DNA from: Clostridium mobile
GTDB taxonomy: Bacteria > Bacillota > Clostridia > Clostridiales > Clostridiaceae
Length of the DNA: 64,000 nucleotides
Assembly: GCF_018918285.1 (NCBI RefSeq)
Contig: NZ_JAHLQF010000002.1
Coordinates: 186,001 to 250,000, forward strand
Reading direction: 5' to 3'
Shown: positions 17,690-26,627 of the stretch, piece after piece
How positions within the stretch are numbered: the first letter of the stretch is position 1
How the letters are laid out: every line of letters starts with the position of its first letter
The notes under the pieces: model-generated
What the model saw: the letters and a program-made list of their open reading frames with translations, nothing else
The model's database searches: none
Told to the model about the DNA's origin: nothing
Made by a program: the position numbers and the translations under genes

Positions 17690-18883
17690 ATGAGAAATAA
17701 AGAATTAATATTACAGATTTTCACAGGGGGCTTTAAAAATAATATTACGGATTATGAAAAAATAATAGAAAAGATTAATATGTTAATTGATAAAATTAAC
17801 ATAAACAAAATTATTATAGGGTGGAGCATGGACTTAGATATGTATGTGAAGTTAAAGGAATTTCTTCATGAAAAAAATATAGAAATTTTTTTGTGGCTGC
17901 CTGTATTCTCAGAGATAGGTGAGTTGAAAAGTGCAAAGACTGTAGTAAGTTGGGATAACAATCAGGTTAAAAGCTATTCTCTACAAGAAGGAGAAAACTT
18001 TGAATTTTATTGTCCTTCATCCTATGAAAATATAGAAAGCTTAAAAAAAGTATATGAGGAGAATTTTGAAGAGGTTGGTTTTGATGGGGTTTTTCTAGAT
18101 AAAATAAGGTACCCATCTTTTTCAAATGGAATAGAAGGTATATTTAGCTGTTTTTGTGAGAAATGTATTGAAGAATATGAAGCAATGGGTATAGATGTAG
18201 AAGAAATGAAAAAAGAGATAAATAATTTTATTAATATAAACAATAAAGAGATCAGTAATTTCAATATAGAGAGTTATGAAATGGGAAAATATAAATTTAC
18301 CAATTCTTTATGGGAAGAGTTTTTTAATGCTAAAAATGAAATAATTTTTAATAGCTTAGAGGATATATATATATATTTTAAAAATAAAAACCTAAAGGTT
18401 GGAATAGATGTGTTCGCACCTTTTTTATCTTATTTTGTTGGACAAGATATGAATAAACTTCAAAATACAGCGGACTTTATAAAGCCTATGATGTATAGAA
18501 TAACAAAAGCGCCAGCAGGATTGCCCTTTGAATTTGAAAAGCTGGTGAAGGCAATAAATTTTGGAAATAGCACTTACACCAATGAAGAGAGGATGTTAGA
18601 AATACTAGGAGTTCACCAATATAATCAGGAGAAATTTGATTTAGAGTTTATAAAAAGGGAAATTCAATATATGAGCAATAATTTACATGATTGTATTTAT
18701 CCTGGAATTGAGATTAATAGAAAAGATAAAATTGCTGAAACCTATCCAGATTATATAAAAGAAAATGTTACTGGTATTGAGGGGGAAAATGTAAAAGGCT
18801 TTGTCCTATCCTGGGATTTACTTTCTGCACCTGAGGATAATATTGAAGAAGTAATAAATCTCTTTGGCAGGAGAGAGGAATAA
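17690..18883 (+). CDS. Putative TIM-barrel glycoside-hydrolase-like protein
   Basis: No signal peptide, 397 residues. Alternating strand/helix pattern with barrel-like motifs: KIIIGWSMDLDMYVKLKEF, IEIFLWLPVF, EVGFDGVFLDKIRYPSF, LKVGIDVFAPFL and FVLSWDLLSAP. FDGVFLDKIRYP resembles the catalytic-strand motif of hypothetical glycosyl-hydrolase (GHL/DUF4015-like) families, with Asp in place for catalysis. A CFCEKC cluster lies near residue 150. Its stop codon abuts the ABC ATPase start, so it is co-transcribed with a sugar transporter and probably acts on the imported compound. Substrate unknown. Confidence 0.55.
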   Translation: MRNKELILQIFTGGFKNNITDYEKIIEKINMLIDKININKIIIGWSMDLDMYVKLKEFLHEKNIEIFLWLPVFSEIGELKSAKTVVSWDNNQVKSYSLQEGENFEFYCPSSYENIESLKKVYEENFEEVGFDGVFLDKIRYPSFSNGIEGIFSCFCEKCIEEYEAMGIDVEEMKKEINNFININNKEISNFNIESYEMGKYKFTNSLWEEFFNAKNEIIFNSLEDIYIYFKNKNLKVGIDVFAPFLSYFVGQDMNKLQNTADFIKPMMYRITKAPAGLPFEFEKLVKAINFGNSTYTNEERMLEILGVHQYNQEKFDLEFIKREIQYMSNNLHDCIYPGIEINRKDKIAETYPDYIKENVTGIEGENVKGFVLSWDLLSAPEDNIEEVINLFGRREE

Positions 18884-20377
18884 ATGGAAGATATATTAGT
18901 CTTAAAAGATATATGCAAGGATTTTGCGGGAGTAAGTGTTTTAAAGGATGTTAATTTTTCTTTAAAAAAAGGAGAGGTTAGAGCACTTTTAGGGGCAAAT
19001 GGAGCAGGAAAATCCACTTTGATGAAAATAATTGGTGGAGTTTATCAAGCTACAAAAGGGGAGGTCTACTTAAATAATAATAGGGTAAAATTTAAATCGC
19101 CTAATGATGCAAAGGAAAAAGGAATAAGCATTATACATCAAGAGTTAAGTCTTATACCCACCTTAAGTGTTGTAGAGAATATGTTTCTAGGAAGGGAAAA
19201 AACAAATAAATTTAAGTTTCTAGATAAGGATACTATGTTAAAGGAATATAGAAATATTACTGAAAGTTTTAATTTTACTATGGATCCTTTCATTAAAGTG
19301 TCTAAACTAAGTATTGCAAATAGACAGATGATAGAAATAATGAAGGCCATATCCTACAACGCAGATATAATCATTATGGACGAGCCTACAACCTCCCTTA
19401 CAGATAGTGAAAAGGTGAATTTATTTAATATAATAAATAAACTAAAAAAATCTGGGAAAACCATTATATACATATCACATATATTAGAGGAAATATTTAA
19501 AGTGACTGAAACTACTAGCATAATGAGAAATGGGGAAATGATAGGAACTTATGAAACCTCAGAGCTGACAAAGGAAAAAATTGCAGAGCTTATGACAGGA
19601 AGAGAGCAACAAAGATTCTCAATAAAAGAAGAAAGCTATGCAGTGTATAGTGAAGATGCAATATTGGAGGTTAAAAATTTAAACAAGAAAAACATATTAA
19701 AAAATATATCCTTCAATCTTTATAAAGGGGAAGTGTTAGGATTAGCAGGACTTGTGGGCTCAAGAAGAACAGAATTAGTAAATGCCATATATGGAGCAGA
19801 GGTTATAGATTCAGGGGAGATATATTTAAAAGGTAGGAAAATAAAAATCAACAATCCATCACAGGCAATAAAAAATAAAATTGGTCTCATACCAGAGGAT
19901 AGAAAAAGTTTAGGGTTAATATTAAATCACTCTATTTACCAAAACTCCACCTTAGTTCAGTTAGATAAAATGAAGAAAAGTGGATTATTAAATAAGGGAA
20001 AGGAAATAGAGTTTACCAAAAATGCAGTAAATACCCTTAGTATAAAGGCAGATAACATTGTAAATAAAGTAAATAAGCTAAGTGGGGGTAATCAGCAGAA
20101 GGTAGTTATATCTAGATGGCTTAATAAAAATTTAGATATATTGATATATGATGAGCCCACTAAAGGTATAGATATAGGAGCAAAAGAAGACATATTTAAA
20201 GTTGTAAAAAAGTTTTCTAAAGCAGGGATATCTATTATATTCATATCATCGGATTTAGAAGAAGTATTGAGAGTATCAGATAGAATTTTAGTTATGAGAA
20301 ATGGAGAAATAGTTGAAGAGTTAAAGAATGAAAATATAGGGGTTAGAGACATTATGAATTCAATATTTAATGTATGA
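18884..20377 (+). CDS. Sugar ABC transporter ATP-binding protein (RbsA/MglA type)
   Basis: Tandem nucleotide-binding domains in one 497-residue chain. Domain 1: Walker A GANGAGKST, Walker B IIIMDEPTTSLTDSE. Its signature region (KLSIANRQMIEI) is degenerate, as usual in this class. Domain 2: degenerate Walker A (GLVGSRRTEL), intact signature LSGGNQQKV and Walker B ILIYDEPTKGIDIGAK. This asymmetry is the family norm. The ATG directly follows the previous stop (TAAATG). Powers uptake with the next two genes. Confidence 0.93.
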   Translation: MEDILVLKDICKDFAGVSVLKDVNFSLKKGEVRALLGANGAGKSTLMKIIGGVYQATKGEVYLNNNRVKFKSPNDAKEKGISIIHQELSLIPTLSVVENMFLGREKTNKFKFLDKDTMLKEYRNITESFNFTMDPFIKVSKLSIANRQMIEIMKAISYNADIIIMDEPTTSLTDSEKVNLFNIINKLKKSGKTIIYISHILEEIFKVTETTSIMRNGEMIGTYETSELTKEKIAELMTGREQQRFSIKEESYAVYSEDAILEVKNLNKKNILKNISFNLYKGEVLGLAGLVGSRRTELVNAIYGAEVIDSGEIYLKGRKIKINNPSQAIKNKIGLIPEDRKSLGLILNHSIYQNSTLVQLDKMKKSGLLNKGKEIEFTKNAVNTLSIKADNIVNKVNKLSGGNQQKVVISRWLNKNLDILIYDEPTKGIDIGAKEDIFKVVKKFSKAGISIIFISSDLEEVLRVSDRILVMRNGEIVEELKNENIGVRDIMNSIFNV

Positions 20378-20424
20378 TTGAATTTGTAATTAAATTTATG
20401 ACTAAAGGAAAGAGGTAAAATTTT

Positions 20425-21399
20425 ATGTACACATTAAGGAAGGAGAAAGAAAGTACAAAATTAAGTAGATTTAGTTTCAAAGAATATGGAGTAATTATTG
20501 GGTTTATCGTTCTATGCATAGCAATAAGTATAATCACTCCTACTTTTTTGACTCAAAAGAATATTTTGAATCTATTAAGACAATCTTCAATAATAGGCAT
20601 AATATCAGCAGGTATGACCTTCGTTATAATATCAGGAAATTTTGATATTTCCGTTGGGGCAGTTGCAGCTTTTTCCGGTGCCATAAGTATGAAACTTTTA
20701 TCCATGGGCTATTCAATAACTATATCAATAATAGCATCACTGTTGGTAGGGGGAGTTATTGGACTTATAAATGGTTTCTTTGTGGCAAAAATAAATATTC
20801 CTTCTTTAATAGCAACTATGGGGATGGTAACTATAGTTAGGGGATTAATACTATTATTTACTGGAGGGTATCCTATTTCTCAAGACATACCCGAATTTAG
20901 CAAAATAGGAAATGGGTATTTTTTAAGAATCCCCATACCAGTAATAATATTTTTTATAATAGTGGCTATAGCACATGTGGTATTAACTAAAACACGATTT
21001 GGCAGGTATGTTTATTCCGTAGGTGGAAATTCTGAAGCTAGCAGACTTAATGGTATAAATGTGGATTATTATAAAATCCAAGTGTTTATAATAAATGGAG
21101 TACTAGCGGCACTAGCGGGCATAGTTCTTGCAGCAAGACTTGGAACAGCTACACCTGTAGCGGGAGAGGGCTATGATATGGACGCCATAGCTTCAGTAGT
21201 AATAGGAGGGACAAGCGTTGCAGGGGGAGAAGGGTCTGTATTAAAAACTGTCATAGGAGTACTACTTATGAGTGTTATCAATAATAGTTTTAATCTTTTA
21301 GGTGTAAATATTTATTTTCAATATATATTTAAGGGTTTAATAATATTATCTGCCGTTGGCTTTGATGCCTATAGTAAAAAAAGGCTTTCATCTAATTAA
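20425..21399 (+). CDS. Sugar ABC transporter permease (RbsC type)
   Basis: Hydrophobic 324-residue permease with about ten membrane segments; family motifs SGNFDISVGAVAAFSGA, KINIPSLIATMGMVTIVRGL, GGNSEASRLNGINV and AGEGYDMDAIASVVIGGTS. Forms the membrane channel of the transporter. AAAGAGG-type ribosome site. Confidence 0.93.
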   Translation: MYTLRKEKESTKLSRFSFKEYGVIIGFIVLCIAISIITPTFLTQKNILNLLRQSSIIGIISAGMTFVIISGNFDISVGAVAAFSGAISMKLLSMGYSITISIIASLLVGGVIGLINGFFVAKINIPSLIATMGMVTIVRGLILLFTGGYPISQDIPEFSKIGNGYFLRIPIPVIIFFIIVAIAHVVLTKTRFGRYVYSVGGNSEASRLNGINVDYYKIQVFIINGVLAALAGIVLAARLGTATPVAGEGYDMDAIASVVIGGTSVAGGEGSVLKTVIGVLLMSVINNSFNLLGVNIYFQYIFKGLIILSAVGFDAYSKKRLSSN

Positions 21400-21455
21400 T
21401 TGATAAGAGGTCATTAATGACTTTAAATAAAAAATACAAAAGGGGTTGATATGTT

Positions 21456-22433
21456 ATGAAAAAGAATATTAAAATTATTCCCATAATCCTAGCTATTGTT
21501 ATGATTATGGGAATGGTAGGCTGTAGTAGCCAACAAACAGATTCAAAAGAAGCAGGAAAGGATAAAAAGTATAAGATAGCAGTATTATTGCCAGGACCAA
21601 CGGGATATTTTGTAGCAACAAAGGAAGGAATCGATAAGGCGGCAAAAGAGCACAATGTAGAAATTGAATATGCAGATGCACAATGGGATGCAAGTAAACA
21701 AATGTCTCAGGTAGAAGATTATATTGCTAAAAAGGTTGATTTAATCGCTTTGTGTAGTGTTGATGCTATAGCAGCTGAAAAGGCTGTTAAAGCAGCTAAT
21801 GACGCAAAAATTCCAATGCTAGCTTTTACTAATGCTATAGGTACAGATCCAACTGGTAAATATGATGGATTAGTTTCCTATGTTGGCCAAAATGAAGTTA
21901 GAACAGGTGAATTATGTGCAAAAATAGCTAAGAAAATGTTAGGGGAAAAAGGCGGCAATGTAGTATTAATAGAAGGTAGACCAGGAACAAATCCACAGAG
22001 AAATAGAAGAGAAGGTTTCTTACAAGAAATTAAAGATACACCAAATATAAAGGTTGTATATACCCAAACATCAAACTGGGAAAAAGAACAAGCCTTAAAA
22101 ATAACAGAAGACTTAATTCAGAAAAAAACACAGTTTGATTTGATCTTCTGTCAAGATGATAACTCAGCAACAGGTGCGGGACAAGCATTGAAGGAAGCTG
22201 AAATGAAGGATAAAGTTAAAGTTATAGGACTAGGCGGAAGCAAAGATGGATTACAAGCTATAAAAGACAAGACCATAGATGCAACCACATATATGTCCGC
22301 TGTGGAAGAAGGGGCTTTAGCTATAGAAACAGCAGTGAAATATTTAAAAGGGGAAAAGGTTGAGCCAGTGACAGAAATAATGCAAGTAGAAGTTAATGAG
22401 TCAAATGTAGACACCTTTAAAGGTGAGTGGTAA
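21456..22433 (+). CDS. Sugar-binding lipoprotein of the ABC transporter (RbsB type)
   Basis: Lipoprotein signal peptide with lipobox MVGC (Cys about residue 23), then a periplasmic-binding-protein type 1 fold: KYKIAVLLPGPTGYFVATKEG, IPMLAFTNAIG, GGNVVLIEGRPGTNPQRNRREGF and LIFCQDDNSATGAGQAL. Captures the sugar outside the membrane. Last gene of the ROK operon; unusually the binding protein comes after ATPase and permease. Confidence 0.92.
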   Translation: MKKNIKIIPIILAIVMIMGMVGCSSQQTDSKEAGKDKKYKIAVLLPGPTGYFVATKEGIDKAAKEHNVEIEYADAQWDASKQMSQVEDYIAKKVDLIALCSVDAIAAEKAVKAANDAKIPMLAFTNAIGTDPTGKYDGLVSYVGQNEVRTGELCAKIAKKMLGEKGGNVVLIEGRPGTNPQRNRREGFLQEIKDTPNIKVVYTQTSNWEKEQALKITEDLIQKKTQFDLIFCQDDNSATGAGQALKEAEMKDKVKVIGLGGSKDGLQAIKDKTIDATTYMSAVEEGALAIETAVKYLKGEKVEPVTEIMQVEVNESNVDTFKGEW

Positions 22434-22506
22434 TTATTAAAAAAGGGGATTTAAAATAAAAGAGGGCTATAGTATAGAGTTTTATAAAAGGGGATATGAA
22501 ATAAAG

Positions 22507-22551
22507 TTAAAAGTCTGAGCAAATAATAAATGATTTTGCTCAGACTTTTAA
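22507..22551. terminator. Bidirectional terminator
   Basis: A 17-bp perfect inverted repeat (left arm TTAAAAGTCTGAGCAAA) with an 11-base loop, between convergent genes. Confidence 0.9.
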
Positions 22552-22576
22552 TATTCAGAGATGCAACATATTTATA

Positions 22577-23035
22577 TTAATTTACTTTATACCATCCTCT
22601 AGAATTCATTGCATTGAATAGAGTTTCTGCATGCTCTTGTTCTTCTTTTTGGATATGTTGAAGTTGTTTTCTTATGTTAGAGTCTACAGATTCTAACACT
22701 GCAGTGTTATAGGAACTTGACACATGTTTTTCTGTAGATAGTGCGTCTTCAAGTAGTTGAGCATCAGTAATTCCAAGGTTGCCTTGAATAGCAGACTGAT
22801 CTCCATTAGGAGGAGTATAGCTCTCAAATATGTTCTGAGGAGTTACGTTGCTTCCTTGAAGCATTCCTTTAAGAGTGTTTGCATGTTCACGTTCTTTATT
22901 AGCTAAGTCTGTAAACATTTGTTTTAACTGAGAATCTGTAGCCATAGAAGCATATTGTTCATATTTTCTTATGCATAAATATTCTGCATTTAAGTTATCT
23001 TCTATTAGCATTTTTTCTTTATTGGTAAGTGCCAT
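22577..23035 (-). CDS. CotF-like ferritin-fold spore protein
   Basis: 152 residues forming a predicted four-helix ferritin-like bundle with ExxH-type motifs (ANKEREHANTL, QKEEQEHAETLFNAM) and YLCIRKYEQYASM. This matches the CotF/ferritin-like family annotated as spore coat proteins in clostridia. The Glu/His motifs look able to bind metal. Single gene with GAAAGGGG ribosome site. Confidence 0.75.
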   Translation of the reverse strand: MALTNKEKMLIEDNLNAEYLCIRKYEQYASMATDSQLKQMFTDLANKEREHANTLKGMLQGSNVTPQNIFESYTPPNGDQSAIQGNLGITDAQLLEDALSTEKHVSSSYNTAVLESVDSNIRKQLQHIQKEEQEHAETLFNAMNSRGWYKVN

Positions 23036-23149
23036 AAATAAAAACCCCTTTCTTTATTAGAATTTAATTATAGTATTCCTTTAAAAAGGAAATTATATTT
23101 ATAAATTTAGGGGTTTTTCATAATAATTAAAATAATTATTTGGCAATTT

Positions 23150-23743
23150 TTATATGCACATTCCATCCACAATAATATCTATAAGTCTATCTATTACAAA
23201 AGGATAGATATTCTCACCAATTTCTTCTTTTGAGTATACTAAAATAAAAAGGGAGCGGAGTATGCCAACTATTACTTCAGGGTTTTCTTTTATTAGTTTC
23301 CCTTCATTTTGCCATTTCTCTATGAATAATAAACCAGATTCTTTATCTTTGTAAAAATGCTCTTCCACTCTTTCTTTGGGAAGTTTTCTTAGCAAAAGAT
23401 CCATTTCCTGCCTTTCATTAAGTTGTTTAAGAAATTCATTGTTTTCAACATATTTTAAACATTCTTTAAGAAAAGCTCTAAAACTTTCTTTAGAAGACTT
23501 ATTTGATTGGAGCATTTTTTTAATTAGTTCCTCTCTAAATTCTTCTTCTCTTTCTAAAATTTCAAAATACAATTCTTCTTTTGACTTAAAAAATCTATAG
23601 AAGGTTCCTTTGCCTATGTCACAACTCTGGACAATATCATCTATGCTGGTCTTTTTTAAACCGTAAACAGTAAAAAGCTGTTTACCTTTGGTTATAATAT
23701 CTTCTTTTATTTTTTCTCTTTCTTCCAAAGTAAATCTTGCCAT
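23150..23743 (-). CDS. TetR/AcrR-family transcriptional regulator
   Basis: N-terminal TetR helix-turn-helix (YGLKKTSIDDIVQSCDIGKGTFYRFFKSKEELYFEIL) followed by a helical ligand domain. It is divergent from a three-gene ABC exporter, the common arrangement for a repressor of an efflux system. GGAGG ribosome site just upstream. Confidence 0.88.
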   Translation of the reverse strand: MARFTLEEREKIKEDIITKGKQLFTVYGLKKTSIDDIVQSCDIGKGTFYRFFKSKEELYFEILEREEEFREELIKKMLQSNKSSKESFRAFLKECLKYVENNEFLKQLNERQEMDLLLRKLPKERVEEHFYKDKESGLLFIEKWQNEGKLIKENPEVIVGILRSLFILVYSKEEIGENIYPFVIDRLIDIIVDGMCI

Positions 23744-23869
23744 ATTTCCTCCTTTATAATATCTTGATTAAATTCTTCATGCTAAATCATTATTTAATGA
23801 TGGAGATCCATGTAAATCTTTGATTTCTTATTTATAGTTTACATTACAGAAATGATATGTCAATAAAAA

Positions 23870-23915
23870 CCACAACCATATGACTAAAAAGATTGTTTTA
23901 GTCATATAGTTGTGG
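23870..23915. promoter_or_regulatory. Long inverted repeat between tetR and the ABC exporter
   Basis: 20-bp arms (left CCACAACCATATGACTAAAA) with one mismatch and a 6-base spacer. It lies between divergent genes, so it could be an operator. On the minus strand it is followed by GTTTTTATT and so also resembles an intrinsic terminator that would stop leftward antisense transcription. Confidence 0.6.
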
Positions 23916-23999
23916 TAATCTATTCATATAAAATAATTGCTAGTTCATGGGAAAAGATTTACTTGAACTTTAGTTTAAAGAATTTAAGGGGGGGAATTT

Positions 24000-24860
24000 A
24001 TGATAGAGGTTAAGAATTTGAATTTTACCTATGGAAAGGGTTCTAAAAACTCTTTAACATTAAAGGATATAAACTTCACCATAAATAAGGGAGAGATATT
24101 TGGTTTTTTAGGACCTTCTGGTGCTGGGAAAAGTACTACTCAAAAAATAATAATAGGTATACTTAAGAATTATTTAGGAAGTGTAAAAGTAATGGGAAAA
24201 GAAGTGAGGAATGTTAAGGAGGATTATTATGAAAAAATAGGAGTTTCATTTGAACTTCCAAATCTTTATAGTAAGTTTACCGCCAGTGAAAACCTATCTT
24301 TTTTCAGGGGGATGTATAAGGGTGAAACAGAAGATATAAATAAACTTTTAGCTATGGTGAATTTAGAGAATTATTCTAATAAAAAAGTTAGCGATTTTTC
24401 CAAAGGAATGAAAATGAGATTAAACTTTTGTAGAGCTTTTTTAAATAATCCAGAGATAATATTTTTAGATGAACCAACCTCAGGTCTAGATCCTCTCAAT
24501 GCTAAAAATATTAAGGATATAATCCTTCAAAAGAAAGAAGAAGGTAAGACCATATTTTTAACTACTCATAATATGAATGTGGCAGAGGAACTTTGTGATA
24601 GAGTTGCATTTATAGTAGATGGGAGAATAAAATTAATTGATTCTCCTAGGAATTTAAAAATTAGAAAAGGAAGTAAAAATATAAAAGTTGAGTATAAAGA
24701 AGATGGAGTAATTAAAGAAGAAATTTTCACTATGGAGAGCATAGGGTGTAACAACGATTTTTTAAAAATTATTAAAGAAAAAAAGATAGAAAGAATTTTT
24801 ACCATGGAAGCTACCCTAGAGGATATTTTCATAGAAGTTACAGGGAGGAGCTTATCATGA
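24000..24860 (+). CDS. ABC exporter ATP-binding protein
   Basis: 286 residues: Walker A GPSGAGKST, signature DFSKGMKMRLNFC, Walker B IIFLDEPTSGLDPLNAK, H-loop TTHNM, with a C-terminal extension. Overlaps the next gene by four bases (ATGA). With two following membrane proteins it forms a multidrug- or antibiotic-type exporter probably controlled by the divergent TetR protein. Confidence 0.9.
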   Translation: MIEVKNLNFTYGKGSKNSLTLKDINFTINKGEIFGFLGPSGAGKSTTQKIIIGILKNYLGSVKVMGKEVRNVKEDYYEKIGVSFELPNLYSKFTASENLSFFRGMYKGETEDINKLLAMVNLENYSNKKVSDFSKGMKMRLNFCRAFLNNPEIIFLDEPTSGLDPLNAKNIKDIILQKKEEGKTIFLTTHNMNVAEELCDRVAFIVDGRIKLIDSPRNLKIRKGSKNIKVEYKEDGVIKEEIFTMESIGCNNDFLKIIKEKKIERIFTMEATLEDIFIEVTGRSLS

Positions 24861-25552
24861 GAATTTTAAATTCTGTATTTTATGATATAAAATTTCAAAT
24901 AAAGCATGGATTTTATTCTGCATACATTGTTGTAAGTATTTTTTATATAGGTATTTTAAAATATATGCCACAGATTATTAATAAAAGAGTGGGGACACTG
25001 ATTGTTTTTTCTGACCCCAGTGTTCTTGGAGCATTATTTATGGGAGGAATTTTCTTGCTTGAAAGAGATCAAAACACTCTAGAGAGTTTGTTTGTAACTC
25101 CTTTTAGAGTAGAGGAATATATAATATCTAAAGTTATTTCTCTTACTATAATATCTGTACTTTCTAGTGGATTTATAGTTTTTGCTACCTATGGATTTAC
25201 TATAAATTTAATAGCTTTTTTCTTAGGAGTTATTATTACTTCTAGTTTCTATACTTTATTAGGATTAATTATTGTAGTTTATTCTAAAAACTTGAATAAT
25301 TATCTTTTGAACTCATGTATTATTACAATCTTTATTCTTCCTGTAGTTGAGTATTTAAGCCTATATTCAACTCCTATATTTTATTTGCTTCCAGGGAAAG
25401 CATCTCTCCAACTTATAAATGGAGCCTTCTTTGGAATTTCAAATTTAAACTTTTTTTACTCAATAGCTTTACTAGTCTCATGGTCTGCCATAACCTATTT
25501 ATTAGCTATAAGAGCATTTAATAGAAAAGTTATATTGAAAATAGGGGGGTAG
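24857..25552 (+). CDS. ABC exporter membrane subunit 1
   Basis: 231-residue protein with about six hydrophobic helices and the sequence GGIFLLERDQNTLESLFVTPF characteristic of ABC-2 type permeases. Translationally coupled to the ATPase gene and followed seven bases later by the second permease. Confidence 0.8.
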   Translation: MRILNSVFYDIKFQIKHGFYSAYIVVSIFYIGILKYMPQIINKRVGTLIVFSDPSVLGALFMGGIFLLERDQNTLESLFVTPFRVEEYIISKVISLTIISVLSSGFIVFATYGFTINLIAFFLGVIITSSFYTLLGLIIVVYSKNLNNYLLNSCIITIFILPVVEYLSLYSTPIFYLLPGKASLQLINGAFFGISNLNFFYSIALLVSWSAITYLLAIRAFNRKVILKIGG

Positions 25553-25558
25553 AATAAT

Positions 25559-26275
25559 ATGTATAGAATGAAGAAATTAATTATAGGGGACATAAAAAAT
25601 ATAACAAGGGACTCTTTATTGATAGTAACTGTTCTAGCGCCCATATTTTTAGCTCTTTTTATTAAGTTTTTCATACCAGTAGTAAATTCAATGTTATATG
25701 AAAGGATGGAATTTAAACTATCTCCTTACTATAATGTCATTATGGGTACGGCTCTTATGTTAATTCCTATGATTATAGGATGTATGGCGGGATTTATTCT
25801 TTTAGAAGACAAAGATGAGAATATACTATCCTATTTTGAGATCACTCCACTTAGAAAAAAAGGTTATTTAATATATAGATTGACTAGCCCTATAATATTA
25901 AGTGTGTTTTTATCTATTTTTCTATTTTACTTTTCAAATCTTATAAAGATAAATTTTATAAAAGTTATTTTAATTATAGCTATAGCTTCCATGGAGGCTC
26001 CAATTATAACTCTTATACTGGGAAGTATTGCAGAGAATAGAGTGGAAGGACTGGCTTTATCAAAGTTAATTGGAATATTTTCTGTCTTGCCAATAATTTT
26101 TGGCTTAGTAGATATAAAATATAAATGGTTACTAGGATTTTTTCCTACCTATTGGATACCTAAAATGTTAAATGGAAATTTGTATAGTAGCCTAGATTTT
26201 ATTTTATATATGACGGCAGCATTCTTAATTCATGTAATATATATTTTTGTATTTGGAGATAAATTTATCCGATGA
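25559..26275 (+). CDS. ABC exporter membrane subunit 2
   Basis: 238 residues, about six membrane helices; GCMAGFILLEDKDENILSYFEITPL is the ABC-2 type loop. The final Arg codon and the TGA stop lie within the IS200/IS605-like element that begins at 26268, so the original C-terminus may have differed by some residues. Confidence 0.8.
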   Translation: MYRMKKLIIGDIKNITRDSLLIVTVLAPIFLALFIKFFIPVVNSMLYERMEFKLSPYYNVIMGTALMLIPMIIGCMAGFILLEDKDENILSYFEITPLRKKGYLIYRLTSPIILSVFLSIFLFYFSNLIKINFIKVILIIAIASMEAPIITLILGSIAENRVEGLALSKLIGIFSVLPIIFGLVDIKYKWLLGFFPTYWIPKMLNGNLYSSLDFILYMTAAFLIHVIYIFVFGDKFIR

Positions 26276-26432
26276 CTACCATCCGTAATACTCCCATGGC
26301 ACTCTGTGAAAGCGATTTAGAGTTCTTAGGATGTGCATAACGGATGCTACGTCCCTGGATAAATTCATCTAAGCTTCAGTTGGAGTAAGTATTCCTTTTA
26401 AGCAAACTCCATCTGAAGCTAAGAATCACTTG
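26268..26432 (+). mobile_element. Non-autonomous IS200/IS605-like element, copy 1
   Basis: 165 bp from TCCGATGACTACC to GAATCACTTG, preceded by TTTA. The left part folds by pairing ATCCGT with ACGGAT and TTATCC with GGATAA. The right part is a hairpin, AGCTTCAGTTGGAGT with ACTCCATCTGAAGCT. No transposase gene is present. Other copies at 45282, 48853, 61474 and a fragment at 29298. Confidence 0.75.
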
Positions 26433-26627
26433 ATGAAAGAAAGGTAAGTATGAAATAGAGAAAGTGACATATATTTTCTAATTTTGAAAGATAAAAACAG
26501 TAAAAGATAGAATGGTTCCGATATATAAATAATTATGTTGAAAAGAATCGAAAACTATGATAGCATAACCATATCAACATCGTTAAAGCGAAGATGTTTA
26601 TAACTTTCAAAAGAGAGGAAGTATTAA
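26433..26627 (+). other. Leader region of the degV gene
   Basis: No gene. It contains a small inverted repeat (AACATC / GATGTT) about 30 bases before the ribosome site AGAGAGGAAG. No recognised riboswitch. Confidence 0.4.

Noticed and set aside
26268-26432. Riboswitch upstream of degV
   Set aside because: The conserved structure recurs at four other loci before unrelated sequences and an empty site exists, so it is a mobile repeat.
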